Shown: positions 9,921 to 18,608 of the stretch, piece after piece
How the letters are laid out: each line of letters begins with the position of its first letter
How positions within the stretch are numbered: position 1 is the first letter of the stretch
NCBI RefSeq assembly: GCF_026151335.1
Contig: NZ_JAMQPP010000005.1
From: Leptospira_A soteropolitanensis
GTDB taxonomy: Bacteria > Spirochaetota > Leptospiria > Leptospirales > Leptospiraceae
DNA: 64,000 nucleotides
Reading direction: 5' to 3' (one strand)
Translations under genes and position numbers: made by a program
The notes under the pieces: model-generated
The model's input: the letters and a program-made list of their open reading frames with translations, nothing else
What the model was told of the DNA's origin: nothing
The model's database searches: none

Positions 9921-10943
9921 TTAAGTACTGGGATTTGATTTGGATTTAGGATCTACTTCATAAACGGAAAGAGATTTGAAACCAGTTCTACCTTCTCGGT
10001 TGATCATAGCGATCGTTTCTGTGCAAACACCGCGTTCGATATTAAATATGAGTTGGTCTGAAATTTCTCGGCAAATATAAAGTCCACGACCGTGGCTGTC
10101 TTCTAAACCTTTGGGAAAACCAGTGGATTCATCAATGCTAATATGACGGTCAAGTCTATGTAAAATTTCTTCTTTGCGAAGTGATCCAAATTGATCACGG
10201 ACTACGATAAAAATAGTACTTTCTGTCGCACCGTAGCCAATTAAAAAATAATCATCTGGCATTAGTTGGATATTGTCTAGTGGAACCACCATATCGTGGC
10301 TTGGAATTTCAAACTGATATTTGTAATCGCCTTCCTGGGTGCGAGGGGCCCTGATCATGGCATTGGAAGTGAGTTCTTCCAATACTTGTTGTATGGCTTT
10401 CGGAGCTCCCAATTGAATTAAGTTTTTTGAAATTTTTCCACAAAGGATCGATCGGTCTTGGTCCGATTTAATTTGTTTGTAAATGATTCCATTGTTCGGC
10501 GCTTCTTCAAATTCACTGTTAATATTCTGATTATAAACTTTAAATTCACTATTGAAGTATTTTTCGATTCCAAAAATGTCATTGGAAAGAAGTTTATCTA
10601 CCATAACTTCAATTAAGTGAATGTCTAAGAAACTATATTTTGGAATGATATTCCAAATATGAAGATCTTTTGCATATTTAATGTATTCGTTGATGTTGTA
10701 TGCAGTCATAAGAGCATATAAAACATGGGGAAATTCTTTTTGAATTAGTTTGACTAAGTCAATCCCTGACTTTCCGGGAAGGCGAATGTCGGTAATTGTT
10801 AAGTCAATTTTTTCGTTGGTTAAATACCAAACTGCCTCTTCGAAGTGCTCTGCTCCAAAAACATTAAACTTGGTGCTGAGTAAGTCCATAATCGCTTCGC
10901 GAATAGAATGGATATCTTCCACAATTAAAATGGATTTTTTCAT
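9921..10943 (-). CDS. Response regulator with C-terminal anti-sigma-type ATPase domain
   Basis: A 340-residue protein. Residues 1-125 form a receiver domain: acidic pair 'ED' at 9-10, phospho-acceptor Asp52 in 'TDIRLPG', Thr/Ala at 'LMTAY'. The usual DNA-binding output is replaced by a HATPase_c-like domain from about residue 175, with N-box-like 'LEELTSNAM' and a G-box in 'SHGRGLYICREI', resembling SpoIIAB/RsbW-type ATPases. It may therefore act by phosphorylating or binding a partner protein rather than DNA. Its ATG overlaps the stop of the upstream PAS kinase by 4 nt, so the two are almost certainly a pair. Confidence 0.85.
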   Translation of the reverse strand: MKKSILIVEDIHSIREAIMDLLSTKFNVFGAEHFEEAVWYLTNEKIDLTITDIRLPGKSGIDLVKLIQKEFPHVLYALMTAYNINEYIKYAKDLHIWNIIPKYSFLDIHLIEVMVDKLLSNDIFGIEKYFNSEFKVYNQNINSEFEEAPNNGIIYKQIKSDQDRSILCGKISKNLIQLGAPKAIQQVLEELTSNAMIRAPRTQEGDYKYQFEIPSHDMVVPLDNIQLMPDDYFLIGYGATESTIFIVVRDQFGSLRKEEILHRLDRHISIDESTGFPKGLEDSHGRGLYICREISDQLIFNIERGVCTETIAMINREGRTGFKSLSVYEVDPKSKSNPST

Positions 10944-12097
10944 GGACTTTGCTCCGTGATATCATTGGTGAGTGGGAAAGATATGGTAAAACGAGTTTTT
11001 TGCTCACTTGACTTCACCGATATATTTCCATCATGTTCTTTTACTATGGAATGGCAAATGGAAAGGCCAAGACCTGTTCCAGTTCCTGACTTATTGCTTG
11101 TGAAAAACGGATCAAAAATCTTTTGAATGATAGAATCTGGAATTCCGCCAGCATTATCTTCTACGATGATATGGATCCAATTTTTAGTTTTTCTTAGTTC
11201 GATCGAAATTTCACCTGGCCTATAGTCAAAAGCTTGCAAAGAATTTCGAAATAAATTCATAAACAAACGTTCCATCTTTCCTGGATGAAAAGGGAATTGA
11301 TAATCATGATCACTGGATATGCGCCAAACGATATTTTTACTAAGGTGAGGATAAAGACGAATCACCGTATCTTTTGCACGATTAATCGTTTCAACAATAT
11401 CTCCCAATGTTACTTTAACTTTATCAGTTTTTGCAAAAGATATAATATCGGAAACAATGATGGCTGCCCTAGAAACATCGTTTTTTATCATGTCTAAGCG
11501 TTTTTCGATTTGTTCGGGAGGTTGGTTTTGCCAATTGGCCTTGAGATTTTGAAGCGTTAAACTAATCCCAGTTAGAGGGTTATTTAGCTCGTGAGCAATT
11601 CCTGAAATTAAAATTCCAAGAGAGGCTAGGTTACGCATCCGAAAAGACTCTTCTTCTTTATCTCTTTGTTTTGTAACATCGGAGATTTTTTCTACCATCC
11701 AGAAAAGATCTTCTTGTTTTGGGTAAGGATAAAATTCTAAAAATAGAGTTTGTTTTTTATCCTCCGATCGGAAAAAAATCTCTCTTGTGATCGGAGTGGA
11801 GTAGGTCTGGTTTTTATCCTTAGGTTTAACATTGATTTTTGGGCAATAGGGACAAATGTCAGTGCGTTGGTATAAAACTTCGTAACATTTACGGTCTAAC
11901 AGTTCATCGTATTTATTGTTTTTTGCAAATAGAATTGTGGCTAGGTTTGCTCTTTGGATATTAAAATCAGAGTCGATGAGAACTAGGGGGTCTTGGACCA
12001 CATCATAAATGGCTTCAAGTTCGCGGGCTTTTTCAGCAACTTTTTCGACGGAAAAGGAATCACCATTGCTACTTCCACTTGCAGAGTTCATATGCAA
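10940..12097 (-). CDS. PAS-domain sensor histidine kinase (soluble)
   Basis: A 385-residue kinase without transmembrane segments, so probably a cytoplasmic sensor. A PAS domain (about 28-145) contains Cys71 and 'CPYC' at about 82-85, a cysteine pattern common in such PAS domains. The DHp helix has 'GIAHELNNP' with His169 as phospho-acceptor. The HATPase domain shows 'NLFRNSLQA', 'DNAGGI' and 'GTGTGLGLSI'. The start is ATG 12097, with a second Met two codons on. It lies 1 nt after the upstream gene and overlaps its cognate regulator. Confidence 0.9.
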   Translation of the reverse strand: MHMNSASGSSNGDSFSVEKVAEKARELEAIYDVVQDPLVLIDSDFNIQRANLATILFAKNNKYDELLDRKCYEVLYQRTDICPYCPKINVKPKDKNQTYSTPITREIFFRSEDKKQTLFLEFYPYPKQEDLFWMVEKISDVTKQRDKEEESFRMRNLASLGILISGIAHELNNPLTGISLTLQNLKANWQNQPPEQIEKRLDMIKNDVSRAAIIVSDIISFAKTDKVKVTLGDIVETINRAKDTVIRLYPHLSKNIVWRISSDHDYQFPFHPGKMERLFMNLFRNSLQAFDYRPGEISIELRKTKNWIHIIVEDNAGGIPDSIIQKIFDPFFTSNKSGTGTGLGLSICHSIVKEHDGNISVKSSEQKTRFTISFPLTNDITEQSP

Positions 12098-12098
12098 A

Positions 12099-12767
12099 CT
12101 AATACCCCAATGACTGGTTCAATTGTTTAAACATAGACTTCTGATTTTTGTTTCCACCTGTTTTTTGTAAGGCGGTTATGGAAGCCAATTGACTATGAAA
12201 ATCCAAAAGGAATTTAATATAAAAATCTTTTTTAAAATCGTTTCTTTCCCCTTTAATTTCATCATTTCGAAGGGAAGAAAGGGGAAAACTATCAGAGCTA
12301 TCGATTCCAGAAAAACTAATCACCATATCATTTAAAGAAGTATCGAGCGGGGAAGAATCGGTTATTTTTATTTTTGTCTTTTGTTCAATCTCCGTATCTT
12401 CCGTAACTATGAGAACTTCTACTTTAGAGAGAACCGATCCATTGAATTCCAGTAAAATTGATTTTTCTTCCGAATGTTTGATTCGGTTTTTGTTTTGTGG
12501 GTCTGGATCTACTTTGTATTTTCGAATTCGAATTCCTGTTCTATTCGGATAAGTTCCGACAAAACTAATGGTAGTATTGGCTGGGAGAGAGGAAAGTGTT
12601 TCGTAGGACATAAGCTCCCTAGCTTTAGCGATCTCTCGATAAAGGCTAAGGATTTCCTTATCTAATCTACTTTCTTTTTCGGAAATCTCGGACTCTGGAT
12701 AAAGACCGAGATTTAGCGAGAAAAAACTAAGGAGTAGTAGGAGCCGGTACTTCGGAAGGTGTTCCAT
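12099..12767 (-). CDS. Exported protein of unknown function, downstream of secG
   Basis: A 222-residue protein with a clear signal peptide (hydrophobic residues 8-22, no cysteine at the end, so secreted rather than lipidated). The mature part is polar and lysine/serine rich. A helical stretch near 30-55 is followed by strands, including one beginning 'SFVGTYPNRTG'. I recognise no family. The start codon lies 41 nt inside the 3' end of secG in another frame, a long overlap, yet the signal peptide and coupling to the kinase behind it support the call. Confidence 0.65.
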   Translation of the reverse strand: MEHLPKYRLLLLLSFFSLNLGLYPESEISEKESRLDKEILSLYREIAKARELMSYETLSSLPANTTISFVGTYPNRTGIRIRKYKVDPDPQNKNRIKHSEEKSILLEFNGSVLSKVEVLIVTEDTEIEQKTKIKITDSSPLDTSLNDMVISFSGIDSSDSFPLSSLRNDEIKGERNDFKKDFYIKFLLDFHSQLASITALQKTGGNKNQKSMFKQLNQSLGY

Positions 12768-13059
12768 CAGTTTCTACCGGAGCTTCTAAACTTGGTTCGA
12801 CATCGGGAACCAACACTTCGTCTTTTTTTGCAAAAACAAAAGAAAGTGCAAGAGACAATACGATAAAAAGTATCGCCGCAATTCTCGTTGTTTTTGTCAT
12901 TACATCAGCTGTGGATGCACCAAATACCGATTGGCTAGCGGTAGATCCGCCGAGCATACCTGCGCTTCCGCCCTTTCCTGTTTGGATCATGACAAGAAGG
13001 ATGAGAAAAAGTGAGAGTAGAATAAAAAGTGTGAGGATGGTTCCTGCAAAAAATCCCAT
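12727..13059 (-). CDS. secG: Protein translocase subunit SecG
   Basis: A 110-residue inner-membrane protein, the non-essential third subunit of the SecYEG channel. Two transmembrane helices (about 6-25 and 56-75) flank the conserved cytoplasmic loop 'TGKGGSAGMLGG' and 'SVFGAS'. The C-terminal tail is acidic and Pro/Thr-rich and longer than in E. coli. It begins 9 nt after tpiA, placing it in the glycolytic operon, an arrangement known in several bacteria. Its last 41 nt overlap the next gene. Confidence 0.93.
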   Translation of the reverse strand: MGFFAGTILTLFILLSLFLILLVMIQTGKGGSAGMLGGSTASQSVFGASTADVMTKTTRIAAILFIVLSLALSFVFAKKDEVLVPDVEPSLEAPVETDGTPSEVPAPTTP

Positions 13060-13068
13060 AATGTTTCC

Positions 13069-13818
13069 TTATTTTAAAAGTCCTAAAAATGAATCTAATT
13101 TTTGACTGGCTCCCCCTACGAGGCCCCCGTCTATATTTGGTTTGGCGAGTAATTCTTTGATATTGTCTGGTTTTACGGAACCACCATAAAGAATTTGAAT
13201 GTTCTCCGCGATTGTATTTGCACCTACAAATAAATTTCCAATTTCTTTGCGGATAAAGGCATGTGCTTCTTCTGCTTCTACGGGTGTTGCCACCTTTCCA
13301 GTTCCAATGGCCCAAACTGGTTCATAAGCAATCACTAGTTTAGAGAAGAGGTCACTGGTAATGTCTTTTAGACCTTTTTTAATTTGGTCTTCTAACACAG
13401 AAAAGGTGTTTCCTTTTTCTCGTTCTGCCCAGGTTTCTCCTACACAATATACAACGCGGAGACCTGCTTTCAAAAAGTATAAAATCTTCTGGTTGTCAAA
13501 CTCGGAAGTTTCTCCGAGGAACTGGCGTCTTTCGGAATGGCCCACAAGAACGGTGGAGATCCCAAATTCTGCCAGTTGGACAGGGGAAATTTCCCCAGTC
13601 ATTGCCGTAAGACCTGATTGGTAAGCATTCTGTGCACCTACAATCAGTTTAGATCCCTTCGCAAGGGAAGATACAGTTTCCAGATGCAAAGCACTTGGAA
13701 ACACCATCACTTCGTAGGAAGAGGAGTTAGTTGCAGAAACCAAACCTTTGGTGATGGCAGAAGCTTCCGCCAAGGTTAAATTCATTTTCCAGTTTCCCGC
13801 AATGATCTTTTTTCTCAT
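13069..13818 (-). CDS. tpiA: Triosephosphate isomerase
   Basis: A 249-residue TIM-barrel enzyme interconverting DHAP and glyceraldehyde-3-phosphate. It has 'GNWKMN' near residue 7, with the catalytic lysine, 'VGHSERR' near 93, with the catalytic histidine, and 'AYEPVWAIGTGK' near 165, with the catalytic glutamate. The phosphate-binding 'YGGSV' lies near the end. I start it at 13818, where AAGGAAAATAAG precedes the ATG; the longer frame to 13854 runs into pgk. Only 1 nt separates it from the pgk stop, so the genes are coupled. Confidence 0.96.
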   Translation of the reverse strand: MRKKIIAGNWKMNLTLAEASAITKGLVSATNSSSYEVMVFPSALHLETVSSLAKGSKLIVGAQNAYQSGLTAMTGEISPVQLAEFGISTVLVGHSERRQFLGETSEFDNQKILYFLKAGLRVVYCVGETWAEREKGNTFSVLEDQIKKGLKDITSDLFSKLVIAYEPVWAIGTGKVATPVEAEEAHAFIRKEIGNLFVGANTIAENIQILYGGSVKPDNIKELLAKPNIDGGLVGGASQKLDSFLGLLK

Positions 13819-13819
13819 C

Positions 13820-15010
13820 TTATTTTCCTTCCTTAGGGAGTAAACATTCCACACCTGGGAGTGTTCGTCCTTCTAAAAATTCAAGGGAAGCCCCGCCACC
13901 GGTGGAAATATGAGTGATTTTGTCTGCCACACCCGCTTTGTTCACGGCAGCGATAGAATCCCCCCCGCCCACAACGGTTTTGGCTTTGGATTTACTAATG
14001 GCTTTGGCAATCTCAATGGTTCCTTTAGAGAACTTGTCCATCTCAAATACACCCATCGGTCCATTCCAAAGGATGGTTTTGGCTTCTTTGATTGCTTTAA
14101 CGTAACTATCGATGGTTTTGGGACCAATGTCCATACCCATCCAACCATCCAAAATTCCCATTTTATCTACAGACTTTGTTTTGGCATTGGGATCAAAAGC
14201 ATCGGCAATAATATGGTCCACAGGAATTTGGAGGTCAACTCCTTGCACCCCCGCCCGGTCAATGAGTTGGAAGGCTTGGGATTCAAACTCTGGTTCCACA
14301 AGGGACTTACCCACAGGAACCGCTCTGGATTTCAGGAAGGTATAAGCCATTCCCCCACCAATGAGGAGGTGGTCTACTTTCTCGAGAAGGTTCTTTAAAA
14401 TAGCAAATTTGGAACTGACTTTGGAACCACCGACAATTGCTACGAACGGACGTTCCGGCTTGGCGAGAAGTCCGCTGAGTACTTCAATTTCTTTACGCAT
14501 AAGAAGTCCCGCAAACGCAGGAAGTAGGTGGGCCACACCTTCTGTGGAAGCGTGGGCACGGTGTGCGGTTCCAAAGGCATCGTTGACATAGACATCAGCA
14601 AGCTTAGCCAGTTCCTTACAGAAACCGGCTTCGTTTTCCTCTTCTTCTTTATGGAATCGAAGGTTTTCTAAAAGTAAAATCTCTCCTTCCCCAAGTTCAT
14701 TCGACATTTTAACTACAGCTGCACCAATCACTGAGTCAGAAAAACTGACTTTGGTTTTGACGAGTGTAGAAAGAACATCAAACACTGGTTTCATTGAGTA
14801 TTTTGCCTCAGGGCCGCCTTTAGGGCGACCTAAGTGACTTCCCAAAATGATCTTTGCTCCTTTGGAAATGAGTAATTCCAAAGTGGGGAGGGTTTTTTCG
14901 ATTCGAGTTTGGTCCGTGGCTTTTCCGTTTTTCACTGGGACATTGAAGTCCACACGAACAAAGACTCGTTTTCCTTTTAGATTTTGTTCTTCGAGAAGAG
15001 GTAATTTCAT
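13820..15010 (-). CDS. pgk: Phosphoglycerate kinase
   Basis: A 396-residue glycolytic kinase making ATP from 1,3-bisphosphoglycerate. N-terminal 'RVDFNVPVK' near residue 20 and 'GSHLGRPKG' near 58 bind 3-PG. 'VGGSKVSSK' near 195 and the C-terminal 'VVGGGDS' and 'STGGGASLEFLEG' form the nucleotide site. The length is standard. It starts 1 nt after gap and ends 1 nt before tpiA, so gap-pgk-tpiA-secG is one unit. Confidence 0.97.
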   Translation of the reverse strand: MKLPLLEEQNLKGKRVFVRVDFNVPVKNGKATDQTRIEKTLPTLELLISKGAKIILGSHLGRPKGGPEAKYSMKPVFDVLSTLVKTKVSFSDSVIGAAVVKMSNELGEGEILLLENLRFHKEEEENEAGFCKELAKLADVYVNDAFGTAHRAHASTEGVAHLLPAFAGLLMRKEIEVLSGLLAKPERPFVAIVGGSKVSSKFAILKNLLEKVDHLLIGGGMAYTFLKSRAVPVGKSLVEPEFESQAFQLIDRAGVQGVDLQIPVDHIIADAFDPNAKTKSVDKMGILDGWMGMDIGPKTIDSYVKAIKEAKTILWNGPMGVFEMDKFSKGTIEIAKAISKSKAKTVVGGGDSIAAVNKAGVADKITHISTGGGASLEFLEGRTLPGVECLLPKEGK

Positions 15011-15011
15011 C

Positions 15012-16019
15012 TTAGCCTTTTTTTGCCATGTAACGTACGAGATCTAACACTCGATTTGAGTATCCCATTTCATTGTCATACCAAGATACAAGTTTGAAAA
15101 AAGTTGGGCTTAGTTCAATACAAGCATCCGCATCAAAGATAGAGGAACGAATGTCTCCAAGAAAGTCGTTAGAAACCACCATATCTTCTGTATAACCAAG
15201 GATTCCTTTCATAGAACCTTCACTTGCTTCTTTCATTTTCTTTTTGATTTCAGCTAAGTTAGTTGGTTTCTCTGTGCGAACGGTTAAGTCCACAACCGAT
15301 ACGTCTGGAGTGGGAACACGGAAACTCATTCCGGTGAGTTTTCCATTCACTTCAGGAATACAAAGTCCTACGGCTTTTGCTGCCCCAGTGGAAGCTGGGA
15401 TGATGTTTTGAGCAGCCCCACGACCACCGCGGAAGTCTTTTTTAGAAGGTCCGTCTACAGTTGGTTGGGTAGCCGTCATCGCATGGATGGTTGTCATAAG
15501 ACCTTCTACGATTCCAAAGTTGTCAAGAACCACTTTTGTGATCGGAGCAAGGCAGTTTGTTGTACAAGATGCATTTGATACTACATTGTCTTTTGCAGAA
15601 TCATATTTTTCATGGTTCACACCCATTACAAAAGTAGGGATGTCTTTGTCTTTTGCAGGAGCAGAGATCACTACTTTTTTGGCACCGGCTTTGATATGTT
15701 TTTCGGCACCCGCTCGGTCAGTAAAAAGACCTGTGGATTCAATCACAAAGTCCACTCCGAGTTCTTTCCACGGGAGTTTTTCTGGGTCTCTTTCCGAGAA
15801 GGTTTTTACTTTTTTGCCATCGATAATGATTTCGTTGTCTGTGTGAGAAACTTCACCGTCGAAACGGCCGTGAGTAGAGTCATATTTAAAAAGATAAGAA
15901 AGATTGTCTGGTGTGACGAGGTCGTTGATTGCAACAAATTCTAAGTTGGGATCTTTGATTCCAGATCGAAGTACAAGTCGTCCAATGCGACCAAAACCAT
16001 TGATTGCGATTTTTACCAT
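15012..16019 (-). CDS. gap: Glyceraldehyde-3-phosphate dehydrogenase, type I
   Basis: A 335-residue NAD-dependent GAPDH. The Rossmann motif 'INGFGRIGRL' is at residues 5-14. The active-site cysteine is in 'SNASCTTNCLAP' near residue 150, and 'SWYDNEMGYSNRV' lies near the end. It is the first gene of the glycolytic operon, with the Shine-Dalgarno AGGAG 6 nt before the ATG. A 222-nt upstream gap contains the inverted repeat at 16104-16134. Confidence 0.97.
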   Translation of the reverse strand: MVKIAINGFGRIGRLVLRSGIKDPNLEFVAINDLVTPDNLSYLFKYDSTHGRFDGEVSHTDNEIIIDGKKVKTFSERDPEKLPWKELGVDFVIESTGLFTDRAGAEKHIKAGAKKVVISAPAKDKDIPTFVMGVNHEKYDSAKDNVVSNASCTTNCLAPITKVVLDNFGIVEGLMTTIHAMTATQPTVDGPSKKDFRGGRGAAQNIIPASTGAAKAVGLCIPEVNGKLTGMSFRVPTPDVSVVDLTVRTEKPTNLAEIKKKMKEASEGSMKGILGYTEDMVVSNDFLGDIRSSIFDADACIELSPTFFKLVSWYDNEMGYSNRVLDLVRYMAKKG

Positions 16020-16103
16020 GAGGTTCTCCTAAAAGGCTCGTATCGAGAGATGAAACGATTTTTTAATTACAGAATTTCGGGTTCAGGGTCTCTGTCACTC
16101 ATT

Positions 16104-16134
16104 TTAAGGCCCGAAGTTGGGGAATAAGCCTTAA
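16104..16134 (-). promoter_or_regulatory. Inverted repeat upstream of gap
   Basis: Perfect 7-bp arms TTAAGGC (16104-16110) and GCCTTAA (16128-16134), separated by 17 nt, centred about 100 nt before the gap start. No T-run follows on either strand, so it does not look like a terminator. It may be an operator or leader hairpin for the glycolytic operon. I see no convincing promoter hexamers beside it. Confidence 0.35.
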
Positions 16135-16241
16135 GAAATTCCCGTTTTCCGATTTTTTTCTTTTTCCCAAATGGATTTAGGTGAGAAATCCAGTGAAAAT
16201 TAGCCAATAAATTAAGTGAAAAACAAACCAGATTGCTCTTA

Positions 16242-17177
16242 TCATTTTTCTCTCACAGGTGAAAATCTTAAAAATAAATAAGCTGCAAAAAACAACAAAG
16301 AAGAGCCGATCATCATTTTTGCTTTATCTAAGAGATTAGTCTCTAAGTCGTAATAGTATCCGAAATAGAATAGAAAAAAAGAAATCCAAGCAAGATAAAA
16401 TAAAAAGGAATCCCCCCGCGCAAATCCTAAAAGGATAATAAAGAAGGAGGCGATAATTCCTGGAGTTTGAACCGTTGGGAGAAAAATAAAAGTAAAGAAA
16501 ACGAGAAAAAGTAAAAAGGAAAAAATACTAATTTTAGGTAATAGCTCTTTGTATAATAGGTAACTTCCACCTAACAAAAAAATAATGGATTGGGATTCCC
16601 TTTTCCAAGGAATCTCTTTTAGTTCTGGGAAAAAAGAAAAATTAACCAAGATGAGAAGAGAAATACTGAGTGAGTAAGGAAGGTGGTGGTATGGTTCCGG
16701 AGCATTTCTCGGAAAACTAAAACAGAAAAGTAAACTCAAACAAATCGCTGTGAGAAATGGTAAAAAATAGAGTAAGTTATATTCTAAAAGCAAAAAACCA
16801 AAAAATAGAAAAAACAGAATTGGTGAGAGAAATCTTTGGATGGGATTCGATACAAAGAAAAAGAAAATCAGCTGAAAACAGAGGATAAGCCAAAGGAAAG
16901 AAGTTTCTTCTGGTTTATACGTTTCATGGAATCCAAAGAGAAATAAACAAAATCCTTGGTTTAAAAACGAAAATAGGATAGGTCCAAAACTTTCTTTTTT
17001 CCTTCTCGTTTGCAGAAAAGAAAAGACCGAAACCAAAATCATTACAACGAGTCCCAAAAAAAGATTGAGATCTTTGTTGTTTAAAAGTCCGAGAACCACA
17101 AGACAAAGTAGGAAAAAACCACCTGCAAGAAGGGATCCTAGAAAACTTAATATTTCTATGTACCAAGGAGTTTTCAC
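16242..17177 (-). CDS. Polytopic membrane protein, DUF4401-like
   Basis: A 311-residue, almost entirely hydrophobic protein with about ten predicted helices and very little loop sequence. The N-terminus 'TPWYIEILSFLGSLLAG' resembles DUF4401 proteins, which in many bacteria are encoded directly after a DUF2157 protein, as here. The function of both families is unknown. It uses a GTG start overlapping the upstream gene's TGA by 4 nt. It is the last gene of this group before the gap promoter region. Confidence 0.65.
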   Translation of the reverse strand: MKTPWYIEILSFLGSLLAGGFFLLCLVVLGLLNNKDLNLFLGLVVMILVSVFSFLQTRRKKESFGPILFSFLNQGFCLFLFGFHETYKPEETSFLWLILCFQLIFFFFVSNPIQRFLSPILFFLFFGFLLLEYNLLYFLPFLTAICLSLLFCFSFPRNAPEPYHHLPYSLSISLLILVNFSFFPELKEIPWKRESQSIIFLLGGSYLLYKELLPKISIFSFLLFLVFFTFIFLPTVQTPGIIASFFIILLGFARGDSFLFYLAWISFFLFYFGYYYDLETNLLDKAKMMIGSSLLFFAAYLFLRFSPVREK

Positions 17178-18118
17178 GGGTTAAGTTCCACCGTGTTTTT
17201 TATCCTTCGCAACCTGTTCAAATGAAACACCGCCCAAACCGAATAGAGAGTAATGGAAAGGGCAAAGAGTAGATAATTAACCGCTGAACTATAAGCCCAA
17301 ATGGCAAAAAGATCTGCAGTTTTTATAAGGATTTGGCCTAACCCAAAGAATAAGATCAAACTTAAGTTTAAATGTCGAAATCGAAACCACCTGTAGTATA
17401 GATAAAGGAATCCATATAAAAGAAGAGGAAGTATCATCTGAAAAAATCCATAAGTCCATGTGGAACTGAACTCGGAATGAATTCGAAATAAGGTCACATG
17501 GACTAAATTTAAGAAACCGAGTGCAAAAAAGATTCCTAAGGCTGATAAAAAGGATTTTGTTTTTTCTGAATAAAACTCAGTTTTTTGCCAATCAAGAATG
17601 GTTCCAATGAAAATAAATAAGAGCGAAGCGGCTGCGAAAAGAAGGTGGTTTTCATTTCCAGTTGCTTCTTGAACCGAATATAGATAGACCGTGGAAGCAA
17701 TTAAGACCATCCATAATCCGGCTACCACACCTGACCGCGATATGGGAACCAAAACTAAGGTAAAAATGGCCCAAGCCAAAAAAAAATCATAAACATCAGC
17801 ACCGGTTTGATTAATTTGATCAAACACCAGTAAGGCGAAACCTGTTAAGAAAAAAAGAATCGTGAGGCCAATTTCAAAGAGGAGTCTTTTTTTTCGAAAG
17901 AAAAAGGTGAAAAGATAAAATAGAACGTTTAGGAAAAAAACGATGCCTAGTTTTGTGAACCGATCGAATAAGTTCCAATGGAATGCAACAAGGAAAAATA
18001 TTCCTGATAGTAGAAGGGCAGATCCTATGACGAGCAAAGAGGATTCAAAAAAATGAATCCAATCTTCTAATTTTTTATTACCATAGGGTGGCAATGACAT
18101 GACTTTCTTGCACGACAC
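17174..18118 (-). CDS. Polytopic membrane protein, DUF2157-like
   Basis: A 314-residue membrane protein with about nine helices. The N-terminal part, 'LLLSGIFFLVAFHWNLFDRF' and onward, matches the DUF2157 pattern, in which a tryptophan-containing helix is followed by a short loop and a second helix. Two starts are possible: 18118, overlapping the preceding gene by 41 nt, or Met at 18100, which fits the family N-terminus equally well. It is coupled to the DUF4401-like gene by a 4-nt overlap. No function is known. Confidence 0.65.
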   Translation of the reverse strand: MSCKKVMSLPPYGNKKLEDWIHFFESSLLVIGSALLLSGIFFLVAFHWNLFDRFTKLGIVFFLNVLFYLFTFFFRKKRLLFEIGLTILFFLTGFALLVFDQINQTGADVYDFFLAWAIFTLVLVPISRSGVVAGLWMVLIASTVYLYSVQEATGNENHLLFAAASLLFIFIGTILDWQKTEFYSEKTKSFLSALGIFFALGFLNLVHVTLFRIHSEFSSTWTYGFFQMILPLLLYGFLYLYYRWFRFRHLNLSLILFFGLGQILIKTADLFAIWAYSSAVNYLLFALSITLYSVWAVFHLNRLRRIKNTVELNP

Positions 18119-18608
18119 CTAAAGTTCTAGAATCCACACCAAGTTCGCGGTTGTCAGCAAGTAAGAAAAAAGATTTATCGGGAACAGTCACTTTTGCCAT
18201 ATCATCTGATTCTGTTTTTCCGGGAGGGATCATTGGGATATCGTTTGATGAGGATTCGGGAAAACTAGTAGGATCGAGAAGGGTTCCGTTGCGAAATACC
18301 ATTCGTTTCTCTACATAGATAGTATCACCAGGTTTACCCACGATCCTTGCAATGAGAAGAGATTTTGGATCTAAGGGAGAACGAACCAAAACAATATCGC
18401 CAATCCCCAAATGTTTAAAGCGAAACAAACGATTGAAGTAAGCAGTGGATCCATTCTTTAAAGTAGGTTCCATAAACTGGTTCGGAATGTGGACAGGAGT
18501 GATTACGAAGTATTTAAAAACAACGGCAGCCAAGAGACCAACAACAAGTGGAATGGCAAATGCGACGAGTCTTGTTTTGAATGGAATTTTATTTTTTGAT
18601 TTAGACAT
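18078..18608 (-). CDS. Signal peptidase I-like protein lacking the Ser/Lys catalytic dyad
   Basis: A 176-residue S26-family homologue with one N-terminal helix (about 13-35) and the type I signal peptidase fold. In the family the nucleophile is Ser in 'S-M-x-P-T'; here the segment reads 'IPNQFMEPTL', with Phe45 in its place. The general-base Lys, normally in 'K-R-x-x-G', is replaced by Ala87 in 'LIARIVGKPGD'. The third block is kept as 'ADNRELGVDSR' (151-161). Both substitutions were read directly from the DNA. It should be proteolytically inactive and may bind rather than cut signal peptides. It overlaps the chemoreceptor gene by 8 nt and the DUF2157 gene by up to 41 nt, so it is in an operon with them. 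Confidence 0.85.
   Translation of the reverse strand: MSKSKNKIPFKTRLVAFAIPLVVGLLAAVVFKYFVITPVHIPNQFMEPTLKNGSTAYFNRLFRFKHLGIGDIVLVRSPLDPKSLLIARIVGKPGDTIYVEKRMVFRNGTLLDPTSFPESSSNDIPMIPPGKTESDDMAKVTVPDKSFFLLADNRELGVDSRTLGVVQESHVIATLW

Noticed and set aside
13910..14398. 162-residue reading frame on + inside pgk
   Set aside because: Entirely antisense to a strongly conserved gene; its composition mirrors pgk codons.
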